Below, piece by piece: positions 8,095 to 17,024 of a stretch of 64,000 bases of DNA. The notes beneath the pieces are model-generated. The model saw only the letters and a program-made list of their open reading frames with translations. It was not told where the DNA came from and did no database searches. The stretch comes from Lysobacteraceae bacterium NML91-0213 (GTDB taxonomy: Bacteria; Pseudomonadota; Gammaproteobacteria; Xanthomonadales; Xanthomonadaceae). The position numbers and the translations under genes are program-made. The stretch lies in contig NWQL01000004.1 of the NCBI GenBank assembly GCA_002798175.1, positions 362,636 to 426,635 on the forward strand. Direction: 5' to 3'. Every line of letters starts with the position of its first letter. Position 1 is the stretch's first letter.

Positions 8095-8879
8095 GCGCGC
8101 AACCCTCGCCGATGCAGGCCAACCTGGTCGCCCTGCGCACGATCGTGCGCCGCGAGATCGCGCGCATCCTGCGCATCTGGGGCCAGACCCTGGTCCCGCC
8201 CGCGATCACGATGACGCTCTATTTCCTGATCTTCGGCGGCCTGATCGGCTCGCGGATCGGCGAGATGGGCGGCGTGTCCTACATGGACTTCATCGTCCCC
8301 GGGCTGGTGATGATGAGCATCATCCAGAACAGCTACGGCAACATCTCCTCGAGCTTCTTCGGCGCCAAGTTCGGGCGCCACGTCGAGGAACTGCTGGTCA
8401 GCCCGATGCCGAACTGGGTGGTGCTGTGGGGCTACGTCGCAGGCGCGGTGGCGCGCGGGCTGGCGGTGGGGGTGATCGTGCTGGCGGTGGCGATGCTGTT
8501 CACCACCGTGCGCATCCCGCACCCGCTGGTGACGCTTTCGACGGTCCTGCTCGGCGCGACGATCTTCGCCCTGGCCGGCTTCGTCAACGCGGTGTACGCG
8601 AAGAAGTTCGACGACGTCGCCATCGTGCCGACCTTCATCCTCACCCCGCTGACCTACCTCGGCGGCGTGTTCTATTCGGTCACCCTGCTGCCGGACTGGG
8701 CGCAGGCGATCACCCACGCCAACCCGATCTTCTACATGGTCAACGCGTTCCGCTATGGCCTGCTGGGCCAGTCCGACGTGCCGTTGTGGATCGCCTATGC
8801 GCTGATGATCGGCTTCGTGCTGGTGCTGTCGGTGCTGGCGCTGACCCTGCTGCGGCGCGGCGTCGGCCTGCGCAGCTGA
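8091..8879 (+). CDS. ABC-2 type permease, YadH-like
   Basis: A 262-residue membrane protein with about six transmembrane segments, beginning with a cytoplasmic LRTIVRREIARILRIW segment. The loop GRHVEELLVSPMP and the segment GGVFYSVTLLP are characteristic of the YadH/NodJ ABC-2 family. The ATG overlaps the stop of the ATPase gene. Together the pair forms a simple exporter. No terminator is obvious in the 73 bases before the next gene. Confidence 0.85.
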   Translation: MSAQPSPMQANLVALRTIVRREIARILRIWGQTLVPPAITMTLYFLIFGGLIGSRIGEMGGVSYMDFIVPGLVMMSIIQNSYGNISSSFFGAKFGRHVEELLVSPMPNWVVLWGYVAGAVARGLAVGVIVLAVAMLFTTVRIPHPLVTLSTVLLGATIFALAGFVNAVYAKKFDDVAIVPTFILTPLTYLGGVFYSVTLLPDWAQAITHANPIFYMVNAFRYGLLGQSDVPLWIAYALMIGFVLVLSVLALTLLRRGVGLRS

Positions 8880-8952
8880 GACCCACGCCCCGCCACGCGG
8901 TGGCGGGCTGCGTTACCCTCTGCGCCCTGAATGGACCCGGGGAGGGGACGGA

Positions 8953-10512
8953 ATGCGGAAGGACATCGCATGCGCGATCGCGCTTGCACTGGTGCTGGGT
9001 GCCTGCGGCGGGGAGCAGGCGGAGACCACGACGACGACGCAACAGGCGCCGATCGATGCCGGCACTGCGTCGACAGGCGACGCTCCGCCCGGCGGTGTCG
9101 ACGGTACCGCGACGACGACAGCTGACGGCACGGCCGACGCGGCGGTTGGCGACGCTCTTGTCGACGACGAGGGCAACCCGGTCGCTCTGGTGCCGTTCGA
9201 CATCGACAGCGTGCCGCTGTCGTCGGCCACGCTCGGCGAGCTGCCGTTCGTGTCGATGCCGGCCGGCTACGGCCCGGTCAACCGGCCGCGGCAGCGTGCG
9301 TTCGCGCGCTTCCCGTTCCGGCTCGGCGACGGCCTGCACTGGGTCGAGGGTGCGAGCTGGAACAGCCTGCTCGGCGTCGACCGCGACGCGCGCCGGGACA
9401 AGCAGTTCTCCGCGCGCGAGCTGCGCCGCAACCTCGAGGCGGTGTTCGAACAGGCCGGTGGGCACAAGGTGTTCGACGGCCCGCTCCGGCGCGGGCTGTA
9501 CTACGGTCCGCAGCTCGAGGAAGAGATCGGCGGTGGCTTCATCGAAGGCGTGAACCTCGATGCCGACGCGCCGACCACCGTCCACGTCATCCGCCAGGCC
9601 GACCGCACCATCTGGCTGCAGCTGTCCACGCATTCGCATGGCGCCGCCCTGGTGGTGGTCGAGCAGCGCCCGTTCGAGGCCACCGCGCGCTGGACGGACG
9701 CGTTCCCGTACCTGCAGCCGCCGGCAGGCTACGACGACGGCAATCGCCCCAGGGGGCGTGACTTCGACATGTACCCGTTCTGGACCGGCGACGGTTTCGA
9801 GGAGGTCGAGGGCCGCACCCACGTGGCGCATGTGAAAGCTGCCGAACAGGCGCAATCGATGCACGAGGTGCGCCGCAACCTCGAGGCGGTGATGGCCGGG
9901 GTGGGTGGCACCAAGGTCTTCGAGGGCCGGATTCCCGAAGAAGCTTCGGAGCGCTATGGCCGCGACCTCAAGGGCTTCTACAGCGATGGCACCGGGTTCT
10001 CGTGGGACGATTACGACTCCATGGTCTACCGGGTCAACCGCCCCGACGGACGCGAGGTGTGGGTGCATGCGCGGCTGGAATACGGCAGTGCCGGCTGGGT
10101 GATCGCCGAGCGCGAGGGCTTCGTGCAGACCGCGGCGCTGCTGCCGGCCTCGGAACTGAAGAAGCAGCTCGCTGCCGATGGCCGGGTCGCGATCCAGGTC
10201 AACTTCGCCGTCGACAGGGCGGAGATCCTTGCCGACTCGCAGCCGCAGATCGACCAGGTGCTCGCGCTGCTGCGCGAGGACCCCACGCTGCGGCTGTCCA
10301 TCGACGGCCATACCGATGCCACCGGCGAGGCGGACCACAACCAGCGCCTGTCGGAGGCGCGCGCGAAGAGCGTGGTCGCGGCGCTGACCGGCCAAGGCAT
10401 CGATGCCGCGCGACTCGAGGCCAGGGGCCATGGCCAGTCACAGCCGGTCGCCGACAACGCGACCGACGAAGGCCGGGCACGCAACCGCCGCGTGGAACTG
10501 GTGCGGAGGTGA
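8953..10512 (+). CDS. OmpA-family lipoprotein with a duplicated N-terminal domain
   Basis: A 519-residue outer-membrane lipoprotein: signal ending LVLGAC (Cys18), a Thr/Ala/Gly-rich linker to about residue 70, two tandem copies of a ~145-residue domain (about 97-242 and 251-390), and a C-terminal OmpA peptidoglycan-binding domain (about 405-519, with DGHTDATG and ARNRRVEL). The repeat is seen from matching segments such as PAGYGPVNRPRQR / PAGYDDGNRPRGR and LRRNLEAV...GG.KVF.G in both halves. A strong GGAGGGG binding site precedes the ATG. The duplicated domain is not one I can name. Likely anchors outer membrane to cell wall. Confidence 0.82.
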   Translation: MRKDIACAIALALVLGACGGEQAETTTTTQQAPIDAGTASTGDAPPGGVDGTATTTADGTADAAVGDALVDDEGNPVALVPFDIDSVPLSSATLGELPFVSMPAGYGPVNRPRQRAFARFPFRLGDGLHWVEGASWNSLLGVDRDARRDKQFSARELRRNLEAVFEQAGGHKVFDGPLRRGLYYGPQLEEEIGGGFIEGVNLDADAPTTVHVIRQADRTIWLQLSTHSHGAALVVVEQRPFEATARWTDAFPYLQPPAGYDDGNRPRGRDFDMYPFWTGDGFEEVEGRTHVAHVKAAEQAQSMHEVRRNLEAVMAGVGGTKVFEGRIPEEASERYGRDLKGFYSDGTGFSWDDYDSMVYRVNRPDGREVWVHARLEYGSAGWVIAEREGFVQTAALLPASELKKQLAADGRVAIQVNFAVDRAEILADSQPQIDQVLALLREDPTLRLSIDGHTDATGEADHNQRLSEARAKSVVAALTGQGIDAARLEARGHGQSQPVADNATDEGRARNRRVELVRR

Positions 10513-11108
10513 TCGGCAGCCGTCGCATTGGCGGCGCGGCCCTGGCCGCGTTGCTGCTGGCGGCGTGCGCCGGCAGCGACCCGGGCCGGCACGATCAATC
10601 GGCGGCAATGTCTGTGGCGGTTCCACAACCGTCCACCCTGCATCCGGCGCAACACCCGGCAGAAACCGCTGGCGTGCCGGCCGGCGCGATGCAGTCACCT
10701 TGCGCGGACGGCGAGCCGCTGTTGTTCCACTGCGAGATGCAGGCGGATTCGCTTGCCCTGTGCGCGCTGCCCGACCCGGGCGCCATCCGGATGCGCACCC
10801 GGATGGCCGGCACCCTGCGAGACGCCGTCATCGCCGCCCGGACGGTGCGTCTGGGGACCACTGGCTACGCGGGAGGCGGCGAGGCATACATCCGGTTCGT
10901 CGACCGGGATGTGGCGTACCGCGTATTCGATCGCACGATCCGCACGGGTTTCGGTCCTGACGGCCACCACGAACCGGCCTTCAGCGCCGGCATGGTGGAA
11001 ACCCGCGCCAGCGGCGAGTCGATCACCCGCGGATGCGACAACGACGCATCCGTCACCGCGCACGCCTACACGCACCTCGAGCGCGAACCGTTCGTCGACC
11101 TGCCCTGA
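10509..11108 (+). CDS. Unknown lipoprotein coupled to the OmpA-like gene
   Basis: A 199-residue protein with a lipobox LLLAAC (Cys20), then a Ser/Pro/His-rich linker and a globular part with four or more Cys residues. It starts at a GTG that overlaps the stop of the OmpA-like gene (GTGA), so the two are probably translated together. No family recognised. The context suggests an envelope function with its neighbour. Confidence 0.65.
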   Translation: MIGSRRIGGAALAALLLAACAGSDPGRHDQSAAMSVAVPQPSTLHPAQHPAETAGVPAGAMQSPCADGEPLLFHCEMQADSLALCALPDPGAIRMRTRMAGTLRDAVIAARTVRLGTTGYAGGGEAYIRFVDRDVAYRVFDRTIRTGFGPDGHHEPAFSAGMVETRASGESITRGCDNDASVTAHAYTHLEREPFVDLP

Positions 11109-11115
11109 CCAACGC

Positions 11116-11133
11116 CCGGCGCGTATACGCCGG
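11116..11133. terminator. Short hairpin between convergent genes
   Basis: CCGGCG and CGCCGG pair around CGTATA in the 31-base gap between the lipoprotein (+) and tatD (-). There is no T-run, so it is at best a weak bidirectional terminator. Confidence 0.3.
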
Positions 11134-11139
11134 TGCTGC

Positions 11140-11952
11140 TCAGGGGGCCGGTGGCAGCCGGAAGAACGCCCGCGTGGTGGCGGTGGCGTTCGCCGCGGTC
11201 ACCGCGACGTCCTCGCCACGGTCGCGCGCGAGTTCCTCGACGATATGCGGCAGGAACGCCGGCTCGTTGCGACGGTCCTTGGGGCTGGGCTTCAGCGTGC
11301 GCGGCAGCAGGTACGGCGCGTCGGTCTCGACCATCAGCCGGTTCGCGGGAATGTTCTTCACGATCTCGCGCAGGTGCTGGCCGCGGCGTTCGTCGCACAG
11401 CCAGCCGGTGATGCCGATGTACCAGTCCTGGTCGAGGTAATCGAACAGTTCCTCGCGGGTGCCGGTGAAGCAGTGCACGACCGCCGGGCCGAGCTGGCCG
11501 TCGAACTGCTTCATCACCGCCATGAAGTCGGCATGCGCGTCGCGCTGGTGCAGGAACAGCGGCTTGCCGATGCCATTCACCGCGTGGTCCACGGCGATCT
11601 GCAGCTGCATTTCGAACGCACGGCGCTGCGCCGGGCGCGGCGAGAAGTCGCGGAAATAGTCGAGCCCGCATTCGCCCACCGCGACCACTTCCGGATGCGC
11701 ATGCAGCGCCCGCATCTCGGCGTCGCATTCGGCGCTGTATTCGCTGGCGTGGTGCGGATGCACGCCGGCGGTGGCGAACCATTCGCCCGGGCGCGTGCGG
11801 GCCAGGGCCAGCGCCTTCGGTGAATGCCCGCGGCTGGCACCGGTGAGCACCGCCTGCACCACGCCCGCGTCGCGGGCACGTTGCCAGACGGCGTCGCGGT
11901 CGCGGTCGAAGCTGTCGTGGGTGAGGTTGAGGCCGATATCGATGAGCTGCAT
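11140..11952 (-). CDS. tatD: TatD-family metal-dependent hydrolase (3'-5' exonuclease)
   Basis: A 270-residue TIM-barrel hydrolase. Metal ligands expected for the family are visible: an N-terminal DIGLNL in place of the usual DxHxH, GVHPHH, GECGLDYFRD, HCFTGT and ETDAPYL. The DIGLNLTH start is the TatD (rather than YcfH/YjjV) version. The ATG at 11952 matches the start of family sequence; the open frame extends 17 codons further without it. The family acts as a Mg2+-dependent 3'-5' DNA/RNA exonuclease in repair. Confidence 0.9.
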   Translation of the reverse strand: MQLIDIGLNLTHDSFDRDRDAVWQRARDAGVVQAVLTGASRGHSPKALALARTRPGEWFATAGVHPHHASEYSAECDAEMRALHAHPEVVAVGECGLDYFRDFSPRPAQRRAFEMQLQIAVDHAVNGIGKPLFLHQRDAHADFMAVMKQFDGQLGPAVVHCFTGTREELFDYLDQDWYIGITGWLCDERRGQHLREIVKNIPANRLMVETDAPYLLPRTLKPSPKDRRNEPAFLPHIVEELARDRGEDVAVTAANATATTRAFFRLPPAP

Positions 11953-12034
11953 GGCGCACATTGTAGGTGCGCGTGCGCCGCGGCACGCGCGCGCCCGGGT
12001 CATCGGGCACGCGTCGAGGCCCTATCCTTTGCGG

Positions 12035-14542
12035 GTGACGGATCCGACATTTCCCATCGACAGCCTGCTGCCGGCCATCGGCGCAACGCTGGCCACGCAG
12101 ACGCGCCTGGTGCTGGAAGCCCCGCCCGGTGCGGGCAAGACCACCCGCGTGCCGATGGCCCTGCTGGACGCGCCGTGGCTTGCCGGCCGCCGCATCGTGA
12201 TGCTGGAGCCACGCCGGGTGGCCGCGCGCAGCGCCGCGCAGTTCATGGCCGCGCAGCTGGGCGAGGACGTGGGCGGAACCGTCGGTTACCGCATCCGCTT
12301 CGACAACAGGGTGTCGGCGCGCACCCGCATCGAGGTGGTCACCGAAGGCATCCTCACCCGGATGCTGCAGGACGATCCGCTGCTTGATGGCGTCGGCGCA
12401 CTGCTGTTCGACGAATTCCACGAGCGCCACCTGTCCGCCGATCTCGGCCTGGCGCTGGCACTCGACGTGCAGTCGCAGCTGCGCGAGGACCTGCGCATCG
12501 TGGTGATGTCGGCCACGCTGGATGGCGAGCGCCTGGCGCGCTTCCTCGATGCACCGCGGCTGTCGAGCGAAGGCCGCAACCATGCGGTGGAGGTCGCCCA
12601 CCTGCCGGCGCGACGCGAGGAATCGCCCGAGGTACAGGTACGCCGCGCGGTGGAACTGGCGCTGGCCCGGCATCCCGGCGACGTGCTGGTGTTCCTGCCG
12701 GGGCAGCGCGAGATCACACGCGTCGCCGCCGGCCTTGCCACGTGCACGTTGCCGGCCGGCACCGAGGTGCTGGCACTGCACGGCGAGCTGCCGGTGGAAC
12801 AGCAGGCGCGCGTGCTGCGGCCTGCGCCCGACGGCGGCCGCCGCGTGGTGCTGGCCACCAACGTCGCCGAATCGTCGGTGACCCTGCCCGGCGTACGCGT
12901 GGTGATCGACAGCGGGTTGGCGCGCGAGCCACGCTTCGATCCCAACAGCGGTTTCCCGCGGCTCGACGTGGTCGCCATCGCCCAGGCCTCCGCCGACCAG
13001 CGTGCCGGGCGTGCAGGCCGCGTGGCATCCGGCTGGGCCTACCGGCTGTGGCCCGAATCACAGCGGCTGGAGCCGCAGCGGCGGCCGGAGATCGGCATGG
13101 TCGAGCTGGCCGGACTGGCGCTGGAGCTCGCGGCCTGGGGCAGTGACCAGCTGCGTTTCCCGGATCCACCGCCCCCCGGTGCTTTGGCCGCGGCGCGCGA
13201 GCTGCTGCGGCGCCTGGGCGCGCTGGGTGACAGTGGCGGCCTCACCGCGACAGGGCGGCGGATGCTGGCGCTTGGCACGCATCCGCGGCTGGCAGCGATG
13301 CTGGTTTCCGCGCGCACCCCGCGCGAGCAGGCGCTGGCCGCCGACCTCGCGGCACTGCTGGAAGCACGCGACCCGCTGCGCAGCCGCAGCGATGCGCTCG
13401 CCGAGCGCTGGCGCGCGCTGGCGGCATCGCGCAGCGGGCGGATGCCGGCCGATGCCAGCCGTTCGGCGCTCGCGACAATCGACGCCGCGAGCCGGCAGTG
13501 GCGCCGGCGCCTGCGTTGTGACACCGCGCCACCCGACCGCATCGAGGCGCACGAGCTCGGTGACCTGCTGGCTCACGCGTTCCCCGACCGCATCGCTGCC
13601 CGCCACCCGGCCGACGCGCGGCGCTACCAGCTCGCCAACGGCCGCACCGCGGTGCTGTTCGACGACAGCGCGCTGCGCGGCGAGCCGTGGCTGGTGATCA
13701 GCGAACTGCGCCATGAACCGCGCGGCGATGCCTGGCTGCTGCGCGCTGCGCCGGTGGACGAGGCATACCTGCGCCGCGAGTTCGCGGACCGCTTTGTCGA
13801 ACACGAAGGCGCGGTGTGGGACGCCGGGCGGCGGGCATTGCTGGCGCGGCGCGAATCGCGCTTCGACCACATCGTGCTCGACAGCCGGTCGGCCGGCCGC
13901 GTGGATCCGGCGCAGGCCGCGCAGGCCCTGACCGACGCGGTACGCACGCTCGGCCTCGGGGTGCTGCCGTGGACGCCCGGCCTGCGGCAATGGCAGGCGC
14001 GGGTGGTCTCCCTGCGCAGCTGGGTGCCTTCGCTGGACCTGCCGGACGCGACCGACGCCGCGCTGCTTGCCGCGCTCGATGGCTGGCTGCGGCCCGCGTT
14101 CGCCGGAAAGACCCGGCTGGATGCGTTGTCGGAAGCCGACCTCGGCGAAGCGCTGCGCGGGCAACTGGACTGGAACCAGCGGCAACAGCTCGACCGCCTC
14201 GCGCCACCACGCATCGAGGTGCCGTCCGGCATGCAGCGCGCGATCGAATACGCGCTGGATCACGAAGGCGTGCCGCAGGTGCCGGTGCTCGCGGTCAAGC
14301 TGCAGGAACTGTTCGGGCTGGCCGACACACCACGCATCGCCGATGGCCGGGTGCCACTGCTGCTGCACCTGCTGTCGCCCGGCGGCAAGCCGCTGCAGGT
14401 CACCGCCGATCTGCGCAGCTTCTGGGACCGGACCTATCCGGAGGTGCGCCGGGAGATGAAAGGCAGGTATCCCCGCCATCCGTGGCCGGACGATCCCTGG
14501 AGCGCGCAAGCGACCCACCGGGCAAAACCGCGCGGAACCTAG
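12035..14542 (+). CDS. hrpB: ATP-dependent RNA helicase HrpB
   Basis: An 835-residue DEAH-type helicase. Motif I is GAGKT at 32-36, motif II is DEFH at 126-129 (the variant typical of HrpB), SAT is motif III and QRAGRAGR motif VI. The C-terminal half matches the HrpB-specific region ending in FWDRTYPEVRREMKGRYP and HPWPDDPW, so the length is complete. The start is a GTG at 12035; no ATG lies near the family start. It is divergent from tatD with 82 bases between. Confidence 0.92.
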   Translation: MTDPTFPIDSLLPAIGATLATQTRLVLEAPPGAGKTTRVPMALLDAPWLAGRRIVMLEPRRVAARSAAQFMAAQLGEDVGGTVGYRIRFDNRVSARTRIEVVTEGILTRMLQDDPLLDGVGALLFDEFHERHLSADLGLALALDVQSQLREDLRIVVMSATLDGERLARFLDAPRLSSEGRNHAVEVAHLPARREESPEVQVRRAVELALARHPGDVLVFLPGQREITRVAAGLATCTLPAGTEVLALHGELPVEQQARVLRPAPDGGRRVVLATNVAESSVTLPGVRVVIDSGLAREPRFDPNSGFPRLDVVAIAQASADQRAGRAGRVASGWAYRLWPESQRLEPQRRPEIGMVELAGLALELAAWGSDQLRFPDPPPPGALAAARELLRRLGALGDSGGLTATGRRMLALGTHPRLAAMLVSARTPREQALAADLAALLEARDPLRSRSDALAERWRALAASRSGRMPADASRSALATIDAASRQWRRRLRCDTAPPDRIEAHELGDLLAHAFPDRIAARHPADARRYQLANGRTAVLFDDSALRGEPWLVISELRHEPRGDAWLLRAAPVDEAYLRREFADRFVEHEGAVWDAGRRALLARRESRFDHIVLDSRSAGRVDPAQAAQALTDAVRTLGLGVLPWTPGLRQWQARVVSLRSWVPSLDLPDATDAALLAALDGWLRPAFAGKTRLDALSEADLGEALRGQLDWNQRQQLDRLAPPRIEVPSGMQRAIEYALDHEGVPQVPVLAVKLQELFGLADTPRIADGRVPLLLHLLSPGGKPLQVTADLRSFWDRTYPEVRREMKGRYPRHPWPDDPWSAQATHRAKPRGT

Positions 14543-14738
14543 CTTCGACGGTGCGCGGCTTCGCGCCAGCGGCTTCCGGCTGCGCACCCCCGGCAGCCGG
14601 CCACATGGCCGACCCATCCTGAACGGTCACGCACGTCGAACGGTCGGGCCGGCCACCCGATCACGTCGTGGCGACGGCACCCACGCAACAGTTGCCGCGT
14701 ACGTTCGCCCCGCTTCACTCCACATGCGAGGACCCCCA

Positions 14739-15137
14739 ATGAGCAAGTTCGATCTGATCCAGCATCGGGCGATGGAACTGGCAGGCCACGTCAGCGACAG
14801 CCTGCGCCACGCCCTTCCCCAGCAGCGCAAGGCCGCTTCCACGTGGCTGCAGACCGGTGCCGCGCTCGGCGCCGCCCGCATGGCCACGCGGACCGCGGGC
14901 CGTTCGATCCGGCGCCATCCGGCGATTTCCGGTTCGGTGGTGGTCGCCGTCGTCGCGGGCGCCGGCCTGCTTTGGTACGCCAACAAGCGTCGCAAGGAGC
15001 AGGAGGAAGCCCGCCGCCGTGCGCAGCGCTCGATCCAGGGCTCTTCGGCGCGCATCAGCGCGGAACAGGCTGGCGGCGACCAGGCGCGCAAGGACCACAA
15101 GGCCTCCTCCTCGTCCTCCAGCGCGTCGGCACGCTGA
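14739..15137 (+). CDS. Single-pass membrane protein of unknown function
   Basis: A 132-residue protein with one membrane segment near residues 66-84 (SVVVAVVAGAGLLWY), a basic cytoplasmic stretch after it (NKRRKEQEEARRRAQR), and a Ser-rich tail. A GAGGA ribosome binding site is eight bases before the ATG; an in-frame ATG at 14724 is less likely. A strong terminator follows. I do not recognise a family. The 196 bases before it contain only small GC hairpins. Confidence 0.65.
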   Translation: MSKFDLIQHRAMELAGHVSDSLRHALPQQRKAASTWLQTGAALGAARMATRTAGRSIRRHPAISGSVVVAVVAGAGLLWYANKRRKEQEEARRRAQRSIQGSSARISAEQAGGDQARKDHKASSSSSSASAR

Positions 15138-15155
15138 AACTCCAGGCAGGATGAA

Positions 15156-15181
15156 AAACGCCGGCCAACAGGCCGGCGTTT
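15156..15181. terminator. Bidirectional rho-independent terminator
   Basis: An 11-bp perfect stem (AAACGCCGGCC / GGCCGGCGTTT) with an AACA loop, A-rich on one side and T-rich on the other. It separates the membrane protein (+) from the histidine kinase gene (-), which converge here. Confidence 0.85.
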
Positions 15182-15202
15182 CCATGTGGGGCCGCTGCCG
15201 GA

Positions 15203-16306
15203 TCAGCGCTTGCGTTCGGGCAGTTCCAGCACGAAGCGGCTGCCGCCGCCCTCGCGATCCTCGTACCAGAGCTGGCCACCGGCATTGGCGATGATCTGCT
15301 TGGCCAGTGACAGGCCCAGCCCCGTCGAGTTGCTGTCGACCTCGGGGTTGCCGCCCTCGTGCATGCGCACGAACGGCTTGAACAGCTCGCGCTGCCGCGA
15401 CGGCGGAATTCCTGGCCCACGGTCCTCGAGCACCAGCTGCCAGTACCCGGGCGCGCCGGGGCGGCAGGTGATGTCGAGGTCGCTTTCGCGCGCGTACTTC
15501 ATCGCGTTGGTGACCAGGTTTTCCGCCACCTGCCGCAGCACCAGCGGGTCGATCGCCACCGTCGCCTCCTCCACCGCGCCCAGGCTGCTGATGCGCATGC
15601 AGCGCGAGCGGGCCTCGAACTGCAGGCCATAGCGGTTCTGCAGCCAGTCGATGGTCTCGTTGAGCGCGGCGCTGGCGTTGCGCTCGGTATCCTCGCGGCG
15701 GCTGCGCTGGGTTTCCAGGTAGCGCTTGATGTAGCCGAGCGCGTCGTTGGCGCTTTCGTAGATCGTCTCGAGGTAGCGCGGCACGCGTTCCGGACCCACG
15801 CCGTTGTTGCGCAGGATGTCGCTGGCGAACAGCACCGAGCTCAGCGGGTTCTTCAGGTCATGGGCGACCAGGTTCACCAGTTCCTGGCGTTCGCGCGCCA
15901 CCCGTTCGAGGCGGTCGCGGGTGAGTTTGAGGCCCACGTGCGCGCTGACCCGGGCCAGCAGCTCCTCGGGCAGGAACGGTTTGGTCACGTAGTCCACCGC
16001 GCCGGCATCGAAGGCGCGCAGCAGCTGCTCGCGGTCGCGCGCGGCGGTCAGGCAGACCACCGGCAGGCGCATCAGCGGCTCGCGCAGCTTGATTTCCGCC
16101 AGCACCGCGAAGCCATCCATGCCGGGCATCAGCACGTCGAGCAGGATGAGGTCGGGCAGGGTATCGCTGGCGATCGCCAGCGCCTGCTCGCCATCGGCCG
16201 CGCTCAGCACCTCGTAGCCGTTGCGCGACAGCAGCGTGCCGACAACCCGCAGGTTGGCAGGCTGGTCATCGACCACGAGGATGCGCCCGGCAACGACCTT
16301 CTTCAC
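15203..16306 (-). CDS. Response regulator-histidine kinase fusion (REC domain first)
   Basis: A soluble 367-residue signalling protein with an N-terminal receiver domain (acidic pair Asp13-Asp14, phosphoacceptor Asp57 in LLDVLMPG, Lys109) followed directly by a histidine kinase core: H-box LVAHDLKNPLSS with His149 and an ATPase domain with EDRGPGIP and GLGLSLAKQI. There are no membrane segments or sensory domain, so it likely receives a signal by phosphotransfer from another kinase. The likely start is a GTG at 16306 directly before the REC domain. No cognate regulator gene is adjacent. Confidence 0.82.
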   Translation of the reverse strand: MKKVVAGRILVVDDQPANLRVVGTLLSRNGYEVLSAADGEQALAIASDTLPDLILLDVLMPGMDGFAVLAEIKLREPLMRLPVVCLTAARDREQLLRAFDAGAVDYVTKPFLPEELLARVSAHVGLKLTRDRLERVARERQELVNLVAHDLKNPLSSVLFASDILRNNGVGPERVPRYLETIYESANDALGYIKRYLETQRSRREDTERNASAALNETIDWLQNRYGLQFEARSRCMRISSLGAVEEATVAIDPLVLRQVAENLVTNAMKYARESDLDITCRPGAPGYWQLVLEDRGPGIPPSRQRELFKPFVRMHEGGNPEVDSNSTGLGLSLAKQIIANAGGQLWYEDREGGGSRFVLELPERKR

Positions 16307-16361
16307 GTCCAAACGAGCCTGAATAGGAAGCCGTGAAGGTAGCAGAAGCCGCTGGAGCGGA

Positions 16362-16976
16362 CTACGTCGTCCGGCGCTGGCGGCAGCTCCGGCGTGGCGT
16401 CTGGCTGAAGCGTTCATCGAGCGGCGTGCCGGAGGCCCCGGACAATTCACGCCACTGCCCGGGGGCAAGGTCGTCGAGCGTCCACGGCCCGATCGCCACC
16501 CGCACCAGCCGCAGGGTGGGCAGGCCCACCGCGGCGGTCATTCGCCGCACCTGGCGGTTGCGGCCCTCGCGCAGGACGACCTCGATCCAGCTGTCGGGCA
16601 CCGACCTGCGGAACCGCACCGGCGGATCACGCGGCCACAGGGCCGGGGAATCCGGCAGGCGGCGCACCTGCGGCGGACGGGTCGGGCCATCGTTGAGCAC
16701 CGGGCCGGCGCGCAACGCATCGAGCCGGCCCTCGTCGGCGTCGCCCTCGACCTGCACCCAGTACACCTTGGGCAGCTTGTGGCGCGGGTCGCTGATGCGA
16801 TGCACGAGCGTGCCGTCATCGGTGAGCAGCAGCAGCCCTTCGCTGTCGTGGTCGAGGCGGCCGGCGGGATACACCCCCGCCGGCAGCCCGAAGCCGGCCA
16901 GCGTCGGCCGCGGCGGCGTGCTGCGGTCGGTGAACTGGCACAGTACGCCGTGGGGTTTGTTGAATGCGACGAGCAT
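16362..16976 (-). CDS. 23S rRNA pseudouridine synthase, RluE-like
   Basis: A 204-residue RsuA/RluB/E/F-family enzyme. The catalytic motif GRLDHDSEGLLLLT has the nucleophile Asp at residue 42; LREGRNRQVRRM is the second family motif. The short N-terminus without an S4 domain, and the start MLVAFNKPHGVL, fit RluE (position 2457 of 23S rRNA in E. coli). The last ~20 residues are basic and variable. It is 55 bases upstream of the kinase gene on the same strand. Confidence 0.85.
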   Translation of the reverse strand: MLVAFNKPHGVLCQFTDRSTPPRPTLAGFGLPAGVYPAGRLDHDSEGLLLLTDDGTLVHRISDPRHKLPKVYWVQVEGDADEGRLDALRAGPVLNDGPTRPPQVRRLPDSPALWPRDPPVRFRRSVPDSWIEVVLREGRNRQVRRMTAAVGLPTLRLVRVAIGPWTLDDLAPGQWRELSGASGTPLDERFSQTPRRSCRQRRTT

Positions 16977-17024
16977 GCGCAGGGTGGCAGCCGGGCGCGC
17001 ACTGCACGCCCGCCGGCCGGAACG

